A stretch of 64,000 nucleotides of DNA from Eopsaltria australis (GCA_034509425.1 JAVTVJ010000494.1:248001-312000), one strand, 5' to 3'. Shown: positions 38,801-50,989, counted from the first letter of the stretch. Numbers and translations are program-made. Notes: generated by a model not told the origin, from the sequence alone.

Positions 38801-40890
38801 CTTTAGAAAGTGTCACATGACTATGCCTGTTCCTCTTCCAGGTCAACTGTCTCCCCTCTAAAGGCCTCTTCCTCTCTTCCATCTCTCTTGCATACTGTGA
38901 AAGGACACAGTAGGGATAAGGATTTCATCTACACTTTACATAGATCCAACAATCCATGTTTTGATGTGACCCAGGAGAGGTAAAATCTAATATCTGGATA
39001 GTTTTCAGTGACTTTTTCCTGTTTTGGGAACTGTTTTATTTCTGTTTAAATGTTACTATAGATACTGGAACTTAGCCTTCCAAAGTTACATAACCAGCCT
39101 CTGCAGAGGCGAGGGCAAGGGTGTCTGGAGGGACAAAACACCCTCCTGTGCAAATCTGACACAGAGAACATTTGGTGCAAATGTGTTGGGAGGGAAAGGT
39201 ACCCTTCACACCTCTCTCCAGGTCTGGGAGGCTGTGTGCCTGCCCTGAGGCCCATAAGGGACAGAACACAGCTGATACATCTGGGAACAACCGAGTGAAA
39301 CTAGTCATAGGACAGTCATAAAAAATACTGAAAGGGTAACAGCAGATTTTGTTCAGAGAGAGAGAGAAACAGCAACACATACTAGCAGATATTCCACAGC
39401 TTGGAAACAGGAATGAAGGTACATTGCACTTGTCTGGACTATTCAGGACAGTGATGCACACAGAAACCAATCACCAGAAACCAATCACAGAAACCAATGG
39501 AAGAAGCTAAGTCTAGGCCCAGGGTGTCCGTGTGGCCAAGCACACCAGCTAACTAGCCCAAAAAGCAGAGCAAGTCAGTTGCTGTGTCACTGCTGTCTCT
39601 GTGCCCAAGATCTGTGGTGGTGGCTGGATAAGCACAGTTCAAAAATCACCAGTTTCCTCAGAGCAAATGCTGAGCGATGTTACCTAACCATGGTTGTATG
39701 CCCATGGCCTCAGGCATTTTTCTATTACTCATTAATATTTCTTTATCATATAGTAGAGCAAAATAAGTTTATAAGCCAACATATACATTAATTTGGCTTT
39801 TTCACCATCATGTTCATAATTTAGGAAATTGCTTAGGATAAGTCCACTATCCTCAAAGCCCAGCAATCCTCTATTGCTCCATCAAATACAACTGAACTCC
39901 AAGTGGACACCTGCATGTACGAGGGGAAGGATGGTGCACTGCTTTCCCAATGTTTTCAACAAAACCAGGTTCAGCTCTTGGCCTCTTGAAACATGGAAGC
40001 CTAAGTCCACAATTCCAAACTAAGACAGGCATTTGAACATTTAACAGAGTATCCACTGATTCAGACACTGTAATTTTCACCCTTTCCTGCTGACACTACC
40101 AGTTTCCTGAAAACGGTGATCGTGCTTCCCTATTTCACAGAGCTGCAGCAAAGAGAAATTCCCTTAGCAAGTACATGATGCTTGTCATCAAAGTCCAAAG
40201 AAAGGGACTGAAGAACAGCTGAAATGGAAATTCCCTGCATCCCAGGCATATAAAATGCTCAAATGCTTTTCATTTAAGTAAGTGTCCATTGTAATCTTGC
40301 ATTGCTTGGCAACTGCTACAAATGCTCCCTTTACAATCAGTGCAGATGCTGCTGCTTCTTTAGTGAAACAAGGAGAGAGCCCAGCAAGACAGGGACATCA
40401 GGCACAGCCATTTGGGACCAGAAGTAAGAATCAGCCAACATCATGTGGCAATACAGGCAAGCAGATTTTGTGAACAGAAGCCTTGTTTCACCTTTCCTGC
40501 ATATACCTGCTACCCCAGTTTCATATCTCACAGCTCTGTCTCACTGGCAATTATACTGATACCAGAGCTTTTAACCCATATGTAGCTTTTAATTAAATAA
40601 AAGCCATTTCACAAATTATTATAGTGCTGTACTTGAAAAAGTCTCCAACAGTATTTGAAATAAATATACACTTAAGTTAGTGGATTTTTCCCAAAGTATG
40701 TAGAACAGGTCAGACACAGGTCCACTGCATTTATACATTTAAAAAGCAGGGTTTATGTAAACACAAAGAGGGATAGTAAATGATCCAGCAATGAGAAGGC
40801 AAGTAGGAGGTCCTGACTCCAGTGCTTGTAGTGCGTAGATATATATATACACAGACATTTCAATTCAATTTCTTCCTTCTATTACCAACA
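32821..40890. other. Intergenic DNA, no gene supported
   Basis: No coding exon recognised. Open frames reach at most 132 codons and lack domains. A direct-repeat CCAAT array sits at 39,461-39,499. A short GC-richer patch lies at about 39,100-39,260 without CpG enrichment. Confidence 0.6.
39461..39499. repeat. Three-copy tandem repeat carrying phased CCAAT boxes
   Basis: Three tandem copies of a 13-14-bp unit (CAGAAACCAATCA-like) place CCAAT pentamers at 39,467-39,471, 39,481-39,485 and 39,494-39,498, i.e. 14 and 13 bp apart. CCAAT is the NF-Y recognition core. The array may be functional or simply a short minisatellite. No promoter-like CpG context surrounds it. Confidence 0.85.
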
Positions 40891-40947
40891 ATAAAATAAA
40901 ATAAAATAAAATAAAATAAAATAAAATAAAATAAAATAAAATAAAAT
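40891..40947. repeat. (ATAAA)n pentanucleotide microsatellite
   Basis: 57 bp of uninterrupted ATAAA units, about 11.4 copies with no visible impurity, so likely length-polymorphic. It lies about 100 bp upstream of the solo LTR at 41,051. Confidence 0.95.
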
Positions 40948-41050
40948 CCCTCACCAAAAAACCCTACCAAACAAACAAATTTTTAAAAGCCCAGTTTGCC
41001 TTGAGAAATGCCAACGGAGAACAATTTCTACGATGTACTGACTCCCCCAC

Positions 41051-41615
41051 TGTCCAGGTTTGGGCTGGGATAATTTTTTTCCTAGTGACTGGTGCAGGAC
41101 TGGGGCTTGCATTCAGTATGAGAATGATGTTGGTAACACACTGATGTTTTATTTGTTGCTGAGCAGTGCTTATTCTGACTTTTCAGCTGCCCATCCTGTG
41201 CCAGCAAGGTGGTCCACAAGAAGCATAGAAGGAGCATGACCAGGTCAATTGGCCCAGAGGTCAAAGAGATAGTCCATACCATAGAGTGTCACAGTCAGTA
41301 TAGAAACTGGTTGGGGGCTGGGTCAGTCACTGCTCAGGGATAGGCCTGGCATTCATCAGCAGGTGAAGAACAATTACAGTGTTCATCACTTGTGTTTCTT
41401 GGGTTTATTTTGCTGTTCCTTCTTTTTCTTGCCTCCCTTTTCATTACAATTATTATAATATTATTATTATATTTTATTCCTATGATTAAGCTGTTCTTAT
41501 CTCAACCCACAGATTTTACCTTTTTCACCCAATTCTTCTCCCCATCACACTGGGGGCCAGGCTGCAGCAAGAAGCTGTGTTGTACTTAGTTACCAGCTGG
41601 GGTTAACCCATGACT
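41051..41615 (+). mobile_element. Solo LTR of an avian endogenous retrovirus (ERVL-type)
   Basis: A 565-bp LTR remnant flanked by a perfect 5-bp duplication CCCAC (41,046-41,050 and 41,616-41,620). It opens with TGTCCAGGTTTGGGCTGGGATA and contains, in the order expected for songbird ERVL-type LTRs: 'attgctgagcagtgctta'-like text, 'agtccataccat', a degraded TATA box (TATAGAAA at 41,299-41,306), 'cttatctcaaccca', and the end 'agctggggttaaccca' plus TGACT in place of a canonical CA terminus. No internal retroviral genes or second LTR are nearby, so it arose by LTR-LTR recombination. Subfamily not assigned. Confidence 0.85.
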
Positions 41616-41620
41616 CCCAC

Positions 41621-43141
41621 TTTTTGACAACCTGATTCCTTCCAAACTATTTCAAGATGCACTTTGAGGACTTAAAAAGAACCAGGTATTTTTTAAAAAT
41701 ATAATACTAGCATGAAGTGATGTAGATTAAGGAATAAAAATGGTGAGTTTTCCCTCAAAGCTTAGACTGGAAGATGTTTTTCTGGTGATAGTTTTATCTG
41801 ATTCATGAAAAATTTTAAGGTGTTTGGCAAAACATACTGTACAAATGCTTTTCCTATTGCGTTGAAGAAGCTATGAGCACAACTGAAAGACGTGTATATA
41901 TTGTGAAATAGTTTCTTTACTTTCACGTCATGTTAATGACACTTTCTTAATGAAATCCTGAAACATAAACTGAGCTGTAGACAGGATACCTATGTAGTAA
42001 CCCCCCATTACTTTGGATGTTCTGAATGCCACATCCCCTTCTATCTCAGTACCTTTACTTTTACAATCCCATAGGGCTTTGCTTGAATTATAACTGCTTC
42101 TGGAGTATTTCAAATAAATTCAGGCCACTTTAACCGATCAGTTCAGTGTCATTCTTTGCTCAGAAATGCCAGTGTGACCTTACTATTTGCTGAATCTGTA
42201 AATAAGTAATTATTTGGCTTACTTATTAAGGTAACACACCCTAGCTAGGATGAAAAACCAGACCTACAAGATAATCCTCATCTCGAGTTTCTGCTGGCTG
42301 TACTGTCTCAAATAATGTGCCCATATTGTATAAGTGAAATTTCATCTAGCTTTCATACTGCAGTTGGATGTGTGGCGCAGGTGGTCAAAGCAACAGTCAT
42401 TGAATGGGCATTTTCTCCCATTAATTTATGAGTATAGAATTTTGCTCTGCAGATAGAGAGATATATTTTCCTTACTGCAGAATTTTAGAATTACTGTATT
42501 GCTAAGTATGTAATTAAAGTTTTCTGTCAAATCACTTTTCATTAAAACATGTGGATCAATAATGACATAATTAGATATCTGTGTAGAAGGCAAAGAAATT
42601 AAATTTCATAGAAGACATCTATATATCACGCTATGGCTGATATCATCCCATTAATTGTTTTTTATATACACTGAAATTCAAAATATCATTGCTTTACAAT
42701 AGTAATTTGGAAGTATCATGAAAACAGCAGTTATGGTAAAAGAAATAGGCATGCTGACATAATTTTTAAAAAGTTTTGAAATTATGTATTTTCCTAGATT
42801 TTTTTCTTTTAATACTTAGAATATGCAGTAAATTTTAAAAAATATTATTGCTGGTTAAAAGAGGGAACAGCACTTGTTCTCTGTTTTTAACCAACAGATG
42901 CCATTCTGGCTGGAGCATATAGTACTACATACAGGTATGTAAGATGGTAGCCACTGGCTATTCCTTTACTTTGTTGTTAATGCCTGCATTATGATAATTT
43001 TAACTTGCAATTTGTTCTCATTCAGGCTTTCTTTTTAACAAGTACAACATTTTACAGCTAGAAGTTGCCATGAACAGCCTGATTTTAAAGTACATAATGA
43101 TCCTTATCTTCCCCCAACAGTGGTACTTAGTGCAGAAGCAA
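41621..43141. other. Intergenic DNA, no gene; possible conserved element
   Basis: AT-rich unique DNA between the solo LTR and a CR1 copy. About 42,360-42,660 is high-complexity with clustered TAAT/ATTA cores and a GTGGCGCAGGTGG segment, the texture of a conserved noncoding element, but this cannot be tested here. No coding exon. Confidence 0.4.
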
Positions 43142-43505
43142 AGAAATCACAGGGCTGGTCACGCTGGAAAGGACCTCAGCTTAGTCCAAGCTCCTGTTCA
43201 GAACAGGTTCTGAGTTTAGAATGGATTTGTCTAAACTTTGTCCAGTCATAACCTGGAAATCTTTTGAAAGCATTTCAGAGCCTCTCTGGGCAACTTGCTC
43301 CCAAGCTTCACAACAAAACAATGTTTACTCTTATTTTGGCTAGAATTCCCCTTTCCTCATTCCCTCATTTTTAGAAAACCACTGTCTCCCATTTCCACAC
43401 TGTGCTCCTCAGCTTCAGTTTCACCTCCTCGATAACCTGCAGTGCTCAGGAGGCTGCTATGAGGTCTCCTGACACCATTTATTCTCCAGGCTGTCACAGC
43501 CTTTA
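43142..43505 (-). mobile_element. CR1 LINE fragment, minus orientation
   Basis: Read on the minus strand this is the CR1 3' region. The + strand shows, in reverse-complement order, 'aatcacagggctggtcacgc' followed by 'tggaaaggacc' (terminal repeat and 3' block), then 'agcctctctgggcaacttg', then 'tattctccaggct', which is the upstream 'agcctggagaa' motif of CR1. Diverged, 5'-truncated and non-coding. Confidence 0.85.
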
Positions 43506-44637
43506 CTGAAATACCTTTTTAATATAATCATATTGTTAATTTACAAAATCAGCTAAAGATAGCAGCTAGTTCAAACTGGTCAGAGTCCGCAAAGGTTTTT
43601 CAAACAGCAAGATAAGGAACTGATATCTTACCAATTTCAGTACTTTCTTCAGTCAAATGTATTAAATTCTACATTTTGTCTGATAAGTCATTTCAGGGCC
43701 TCACAATTCAGCAAAGAAATTTGTGAACTTTTCAGTAAGTATTCAATAACATTAGAGTAAAAGAGATACAACATTCTTCAGTAGTTCTACATTAACTTTA
43801 AAATTCTTCTAGTACATCTTTTTCATACAATACCAGCTTTGCAAGGGAAAAAAACCAAAACAACAAACCAAACCAAACCTAACATTGTGTCCCAAAATTG
43901 CATGCTTTTGGAGTTTGTTTTTGAATATTGAGCATTATGAGTCATTTGTGACTGTGGAAATTCCAGTAAGCCAATGGAGTTACATCAGACCTGAACTGGA
44001 CTCTTTAATTCCTGACAGTACATTCTAAACTACACAACCAAACAAAGTCCCCAAATGTGAAAGGAGTCTTAACATTCTCCATATCTCAGTCACTCAAATA
44101 AAATCCAAAGTTGTTCCTCCATTCTTGCAGGACACATAAAAACCTGTGATCTCTGGCTATATGAAACCTCCAAAGATCAATCTGTCTCCTACTCAAGTTA
44201 TATAAAGCCACATATAATAAAACATAACAAAATGGGGAAATAAATTCTTAAATTTAACAAAAAAATCCCTGAACAAAATCCTTAAAATTTATCCATTTTC
44301 CCATCAGTCAAGCAAATAAATAATAACTGAAGGTCTAGCAGCTTTAACTATAGGCTACTACAGTTAGATAGCCTTAACTATCTCCTGGAAGATCCAAGAC
44401 CTGGTTTTCCCCTAGGAGTAAATTGGCATTACTCCACTGAGTTGCTTAACTGAGCAAAGTTAAATGACTTTTACATGATACGGACCCTCAATAGACATAA
44501 GCAGACACATCTAAATTACTTTTTGCACAGCAAAGTAAACTTTGATCTGTTTACAATTCCACTTTCTATCTAACTAGTGCATTACAAGATCTTCTGAGAA
44601 TAGCAAAGAGCAGAATTACTTACCTCTATTTCCCACC
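43506..44637. other. Intergenic DNA, no gene supported
   Basis: AT-rich DNA between a CR1 copy and the minus-strand LTR. No coding exon and no recognised repeat beyond an A/C-rich low-complexity patch at about 43,848-43,880. Confidence 0.6.
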
Positions 44638-45716
44638 TACCATGGGTTGACCCTGGCTGGATGCCAGGCACCCAACAAAGCTGCTCTATCACTCTCCTCC
44701 ACAGCTGGACAAGGGAGAGAAAATACCATGACGGGCTCATGAGTTGAGATAAGGACAGAGAGAGATCACTCACCAAATACTGTCATGGGCAAACCAGGCT
44801 TGAATTGGAGATGTTAACTGAATTTATTGTTAACAAAATCAGAGTAGGATAATGAGAAGTAAAATAAGACCTTAAAAACACATTCCCTCACCCCTCCCTC
44901 TTTCCTGGCTCTACCTCCTCCCCCAGCAGTGCAGAGAGACATGGGGATTATGGTCAGTTTGTCACATGTTGTTTCTGCCTCTGCTCAAGGAGAGCAGTCC
45001 TTCCTCTGCTCCCTCCCACTGGAGACAGCTCTCCAATGTTGAGTCCATCTCACAGCAACAGTTCTCCACAGACTGCTGCAACACAGGTCACTCTTCCACG
45101 GGGTGCAGTCCTTCAATAACAGGCTGCTCCAGCGTGGGTCCCCCAAGGGGTCACAAGTCCTACCAGCAAACCTGATCTGGCATGGGCTCCTCTCTCCATG
45201 GGTCTGCAGATCCCTGCCAGGACCCTGCTCCAGGACAGGTCTCCCACAGGATCACAGCTTCGTCTCAGGCATCCACCTCCTCCAGTGTGGGACTCTTCCA
45301 CAGGCTGCAGGTGGATCTCAGCATCCATGTGGTCCTCTGCAGGGGCAGAGCTGCTTCACCATGGTCTTCACCATAGGCTGCAGAGGAATCTCAGTTCCAA
45401 TGCCTGGAGCACCTCCTGCCCCTCCTTCTCCACTGACCTGGGTGTCTGCAGTGTTGTTCCTCTCACATATTCTCACCCCAGTCTTCTCTGGCTGCAATTA
45501 CATCTGCACAATAACTTTCCTTCTTCCTTCTCAGATATGTTATCACAGAGTCATTACCATCATTTCTAATTGGCCCAGGCTTGGCCAGCAGCACGGCTGT
45601 CCTGGAGCCATTTGGCATTGGCTCTGCTGGACCTGGGGAAAGCTCCTGGCAGCTTCTCACAGAAGCCACCCCTGTAGCTCCCCACTATCAAAACCTGGCC
45701 ATGCAAACCCAATACA
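44638..45716 (-). mobile_element. Solo LTR of an avian endogenous retrovirus, minus strand
   Basis: About 1,079 bp. On the minus strand it starts TGTATTGGGTTTGCATGG (from 45,716) and ends 'ggcatccagccagggtcaac', matching a long, abundant songbird LTR as I recall it. The middle (about 44,960-45,440) is a series of diverged 60-70-bp units with 'ccatggg...gctccagc...cctgc' themes. A minus-strand AATAAA lies at 44,823-44,828. Possible 5-bp target duplication: CCACC on the left (44,633-44,637) and CCATC on the right (45,717-45,721), one mismatch. No internal genes or partner LTR. The 248-codon frame overlapping it (45,103-45,849) is a by-product of the repeat units, not a gene. Confidence 0.85.
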
Positions 45717-48700
45717 CCATCATTTCAAGACTTACAGACCATATTTTGGAACACAGAACAAATCTTTATACAGTGAAAGTCAACAAAGTAGCTTACCTCA
45801 CATTTTATCCATGTGTTTTCCATTGCTTTCTGTTGGGAAGGAACAGTGAACATAGACTAAAAGCAACAGATCTTTTATAACCAAACCACTGACTGTATAT
45901 TTTTGTATGAGAGAAACATGTCATCTTTCTGTTTCCTGTTGTACACTCTGAAGAGAAATTCCAGCCCCAATAGTGAGGAAAACATCATTATAGAAATAAA
46001 GTTCAAGGACAGTATTAAGAGACAGGGCACCTACACAAGATCATTCTCGTCCACACGTCTTGAGTTCACATCAGCATAGGCTTGATGAAGATTTGGTCTC
46101 CAAACCCATCAATCTTCCCACATACATATCTGCTCTTGCTTCCAAAATCGTTATTCTTTCTGCTATGGAAACTTCAAGTGTCCCTCAACTACATCTTGGA
46201 CAACACTACAAAATTCAACCATCTTTCTACACTTCAAAAAATTAAATTCAAGCTCAGGAGCCTTCAGGAGTCATTACACCTACAACAAAAAGATGCCTGT
46301 TCTTAAAAACATCAACATATAACAAGAAATTCAACACACACACATCTCAGTCCCCACATGTTGCCTCTGTAATTTTGATTGCTGCAGTGGGCTTGAGGGC
46401 TGGCCCTCAGAGGGCTGATTTTTGTTAAAAGAAGTCGTGATTTGGTGATTTTAACTAGAAAGAGCAGCTATCCATCCTTTCCTTGTGTGAGGTGATGAAC
46501 ACAAAAGAATCTTGTGTTGTGGTGTTTGAAATTTGTTTCTGCACAAAATGTGAATTAATTTCAGGGCTAAGGAACTACAGTAATTGTCTTGGTCCATGGG
46601 CCACAGGAAGGGACAGGCAGGAGGAAGAACCTGGGCCAGGTCAGGCAGCAAGACTCGTCATCCATGTGTGGGCAGGAGGGAGGCAGGGAGGGGCTCACAC
46701 AGTAGCCTCTGCCCTAGGCCCCATGCACCTCAATACTAGTTCTGCCCAAGCTCCTCCAGTGGTTTCCTCTTGTCCACACCTGTATGACAGAGCCAGGAAG
46801 CCTGGCCACTCACCCTTGCCTTGCCCTTCCTCCAAGCAAACAAGAAGGACCCAATTATGCAAACACGCAGATTGACTCACAAGTTGCTCACGTGCCAGAG
46901 TGGCTACAAGATGAGAGCCCACCGTTACAACACGGGAAGTTCCGATGCAATAAAGGTGCATCTTGTGTAGTGCTGTGAGTTTTTTAATACCTGCAAAGGC
47001 CTTTCCCATGAACCGCTGAATTGACACTAGCCACAAAACTCCCAGAAGAGCATGGGAATTATCTGCCAGAAGACAAGGCTGAGTCACAGCATTCACAGAA
47101 GGATATGTCTGGGCTATATTCACAAGTGATGCGATTTCAATACTGTGTATACAGGCAGGCTTTAAATTACCTGTCTTGGGCACTGGTAGTAGTCTGGCCA
47201 TTGAGTTCAGGCCAGCCTAACCACTCAAGTATTTACCCAGCTTTTTGGGCACGTTTTCCAGACAGCTGCAAGGTCCACACTGCCACAGCTAGATTGCTAC
47301 CAGTTCCCCAGCTAACTAGTTTTAAACCAGCTCAGGTATGTCCGTGACTGCAGTGTAAACATACTTAAGCTTTTAAGTCATTTAAGCTTCTATTCAAATT
47401 CATACTGCCTCAACTTCTGTATTTCTAACAACTTGGACTTACAGCATGTATCCTCACTGTACTGTAGAGATGAAACATTTGGGGTTCAATAAATTAGTAG
47501 CATTCTAAGTGTGAAATTTATGGTTCTTCCAAAATGTGAACTGTGTTTAACAAAAGTAATTAATATTGCTGGCTATGTGCTGACCACTCCCTCATTCCTT
47601 CCAGGAGCTGTTCAGTGAGTACAAGATGTATGAGGTGACTATCTGACCTGAAACTCCGCAGAACATGGCGTAAGTTTATGCACAGATATCCAAATCCCTC
47701 AAACGTGTATCTGTAGACTAAGGAAAAAGCCCACTGATTGGAGTGGACATTTTCCTTGCATGAATACCACTCACTGACTACATATATAGTACATTTTGTA
47801 ACACAGAACAACTTGAAAGAAATGCCAGTGTAACATTGTACTGCTTGGATCCAGCAAACTACTTCCAATTCACCTCATAATCTGAAGTTGAATTAAGGAC
47901 TGAAAAAGTACACAATTCTTAAGTATTTCTTTTACTTTTAACTGATTTTCGGGAAGCAGAAATGTGATGAACAGTCACATTTATCACAGTGGCAATTTGG
48001 CTGAATGTTGCAAGGGTTCATTTCAACAAATGGCTCGCTTTGGTCTTTTAACAGACATCTGAACATATTATACCCTTTCATTTAACATTTTAATACTGAT
48101 TTGTTCACACCAGAGATCCATACATTCCCTTCAACCCACTCTACGTAACACTTCCTGTCTGCTTATATCAGAAACTTGTTGTAAGGTTGCCAACACTCTT
48201 CCTAATGTTTGGGATTATGGATCCTCAAGATGCTCCATCTTGTTGCAAGACTCATGGCAGGTGCTACAAACCAAAGGACACCCAAGCAGCATTCTTTTTT
48301 TTTCCCCAATACTGAGGACTTGAATACTACTTGTCTTCCTTCCATTTTAAGACACAAGTCATTCTGTGGGGATGATGGGTAGAGCAGAGATGGAAGAGGT
48401 GTTCTGCTGGAAGATGTTAAGGGCTGCCATCAACCAGTCCTTTGATCCAGAAACACTCCCTGACCTGGTTAAAACTGCTGGGTCTGCTAACCAGATGGCA
48501 AGGACTCTCTCTGTTCCCAACTTCTCCCTTCTGGTTTTTCAATTCCCACTAAAATCAGTTAAGATTCTGCTCCCCTCAGAATTTGGATTTGCCAAAAACA
48601 AACACAGGAAGGCAACAAAATGCTGACAGCTGTACAATCTTGACAGTGCAAAAGCATCATTCCCAATCCTTCCTCTCTTCTGCCACTTCACAAGAAGACA

Positions 48701-49869
48701 GTAAAATTACACCAGATTATAACAGGTTCATCTGAGGCCAGAGTTAGACAACAGCAAGAAAAGCCAGCGATTTCACCAGGAGTAGCATGCTGGCTACTAC
48801 TAGATATTTTGGCATTTCTGATGATTTGACATCAAAACAGCTCTGCCTCTGACCTAAGGGTTTCAGTTAGCTGTTTAACCTTCGGTAGTTCCCAGGATAG
48901 AAGAATGCAAACTGGGACATACCTACTTTATCTTGAGCATGTTCATGCAAGAAAACTACAGCGGCTCCTTTTCACACTCCTAATGAAATGTTTCGTGCCC
49001 ATGTGCGCAACACAGGATTCTGTTTATTTTATGGGCTTATAATAAAAAAATGACACTTTATGAGCTACATGATAGTATTTCAACAATACCTTGTTGTGAC
49101 ATGATATGGCGTAATTACTTAGCAGGAGATACTACAATTTATTGTTATGTCACTGAGTCATACCCTTCAGGGCTTCAGATTGGTGTCTTAATTTGCTTTT
49201 TTAAAACCATACAGACAAGCAAACTAAGTAAAGGGATTTATTAAAACATCCTAGGAATAAAGACATAGACTGAACATGCGAGCACAGGCACATGTTTGAA
49301 AATACTTCCCCCATCCCTTTTCCCTTCCTCCTTTACTTTTTTACAGCATTATCGACTGGGTCAATAAGAATCAAAGTGAAGAGAAACTTCAACCCAAACA
49401 TATAAAGAAACAGATATGTTACATTAGGGTCCTATTAAGACAGTTATATACATACACTGGTCCTGCAGAACCACAAATACTCAGCCCCTTCCACCGACTT
49501 CAGACACAAAACAAAGCAAGTAAATGGAGACCTGCAGGGTGACCTGTCCATCCACAAGAAGTATCACTGGCTTTCCATCTGTCCATGCAATTAGCACTGG
49601 ACAGGGTCCTGCCAAGCATTTGCCTCTTCCTGGGCCTCACGGTACCATACATCAGTAAGGAGAGAACATGATTTCATATGGCACACTACAGCCATTGTAA
49701 GCACACTACAGTGAATTAGTGGCGGCACTTTTCCCTAACCAGTGGAATTGATAGTCAGCCAAGATGCATTTCTTTAAAAAGTATTGCTCCCAGTGAAGTC
49801 CTTCGGTCTATCTGTGGCTGTAAGTGCCTCCCATTTTACAGAGGGCGCGTGCAGTGCACTCAGCTGAAA
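45717..49869. other. Intergenic DNA upstream of the KLF3 CpG island
   Basis: No gene supported. The longest frame outside GC-rich or repeat DNA is 168 codons (46,695-47,201, - strand); its region is open on both strands, lacks domains and is compatible with chance. A divergent noncoding transcript from the CpG island, as known at the human locus (KLF3-AS1), could extend leftward here, but no exon boundary is identifiable. Confidence 0.5.
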
Positions 49870-50955
49870 ACTGTCTGGAGCAGCCAGCACAGTCCCGGGG
49901 CAGAGCCAGCGCCCCACCGTGCCCCGCATCCCCGGTGCCGGGAGCCGCCCCGCAGCGCGGCCCCCCCGGGCAGCGCCGCTCCCCGCTCCGGCCCCTCCCG
50001 CTGCGAGCGAGCCCGGAGGAAGGGCGGGCTGGGTCACGCACACACACCTGCCCCGGGCCGCTGCCAAACGCAGGGCTAGGCAGGCAGGGGCGGCACGGGT
50101 GGGGGAGGGGGTGGGGGATCGCCGCCTCTGGTGACGGGGGCCGAGTCGAGGGAAGCTGGCAGCGCCTCTCCCCCCCAGCCCCTTTCCCCCTGGCGGGAGC
50201 GCACCCGAGACACGACGGGCTGAGTGCAGCCATAAAAACCACCCCAGCACGGGCCTCAGCAGCCGGCGGTCCCGGCGGGCGAGCCGCCAAACCGGGGCGG
50301 AGCTGGGCCGACACCTCTGCCCCACGCCCGCCGCGCTCTGGCCCTCGCCCCGCCCGGCCCCGCCACCTCCCCCGGCGCGACGGGGCGCGGCGCGGGCAGC
50401 CCGCGGCGGCAGGGCTGGGGAGCCGCCGCCCGGCTCCTCGCCGCCCCGCGCCCTTTCCCAGCCCCCGCCGGCGAAGCCAGCTCGGCGGCAGCGGCCCAGC
50501 GTGAGCACCTCCCTTCCTTCCCCCCGGGCGCTGGGTGTTGCTGTTGTTTTGCTGCCGCCGCAGGTCGGCCGGGGTGGACGCGGAGGGAGGGAAGCAGGGA
50601 GGGGTGCGCGGTGCCGCAGGGCCGCTGCCAGGTGCACGCCTCTGCCTGACACACGGGCGGGGAGGAGGAGCTGGACGGGCAGGTTTGTCGGTGGGGCGGC
50701 CCCGCTCCCTTCCCCTCTCCTCCCCGGGCTGCTGGGGATAATTAGTGTGTGTCCGAGGCTGTCTGCCCCCGGGAGGCAGGGCGGGCGCGCAGTCAGTGCG
50801 CGGCCGGCTGTTTGTGAGCGGTGACTTGCCCCGGCCCCTCGGCGGAGCCTCCACCCCGCGGGCGGGGACCCGCCCGGCCGCGCTCCCTGCCGTGACCCTC
50901 CCACCGCCACTCACCCCGCCGGCCCGGGGAGCCTGGCAGGGCGAGCGGCGCCGGC

Positions 50956-50965
50956 GTCATGTGAC
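50956..50965. promoter_or_regulatory. E-box GTCATGTGAC (MiT/TFE- or USF-type site)
   Basis: The decamer differs by one base from the symmetric GTCACGTGAC site and contains the TCATGTGA form known as the M-box. It lies within the CpG island, about 30 bp upstream of the approximate left edge assigned to exon 1. Binding is inferred from the motif only. Confidence 0.4.
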
Positions 50966-50989
50966 AGTGCGGCCCGGTGCCAGGAGCCC

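Noticed and set aside
42373..42383. TGGCGCAGGTG, a match to the tRNA/SINE A box
   Set aside because: No B box (GGTTCRANNCC) follows within a plausible distance, no cloverleaf can be drawn and there is no A-rich tail.
45103..45849. 248-codon + strand open frame
   Set aside because: It lies mostly within the minus-strand solo LTR and reads through the complement of its internal repeat units; no viral or host protein domain is recognisable.
46695..47201. 168-codon minus-strand open frame
   Set aside because: The longest frame outside GC-rich and repeat DNA, but one or two frames of this size are expected by chance in 64 kb. The + strand is also open here and no domain or splice context is visible.
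1..49800. Search for an unrecognised multi-gene system in the upstream desert
   Set aside because: No cluster of co-oriented open frames, CRISPR-like regularly spaced repeats, intact transposon or RNA gene was found. The region reads as ordinary vertebrate intergenic DNA.
49774..50914. Two overlapping minus-strand open frames of 378 and 368 codons
   Set aside because: Both lie in the CpG island, in different frames of the same GC-rich DNA, and are Pro/Arg/Gly/Ala-rich with no domain. Stop codons are rare in such composition and the + strand is open too.
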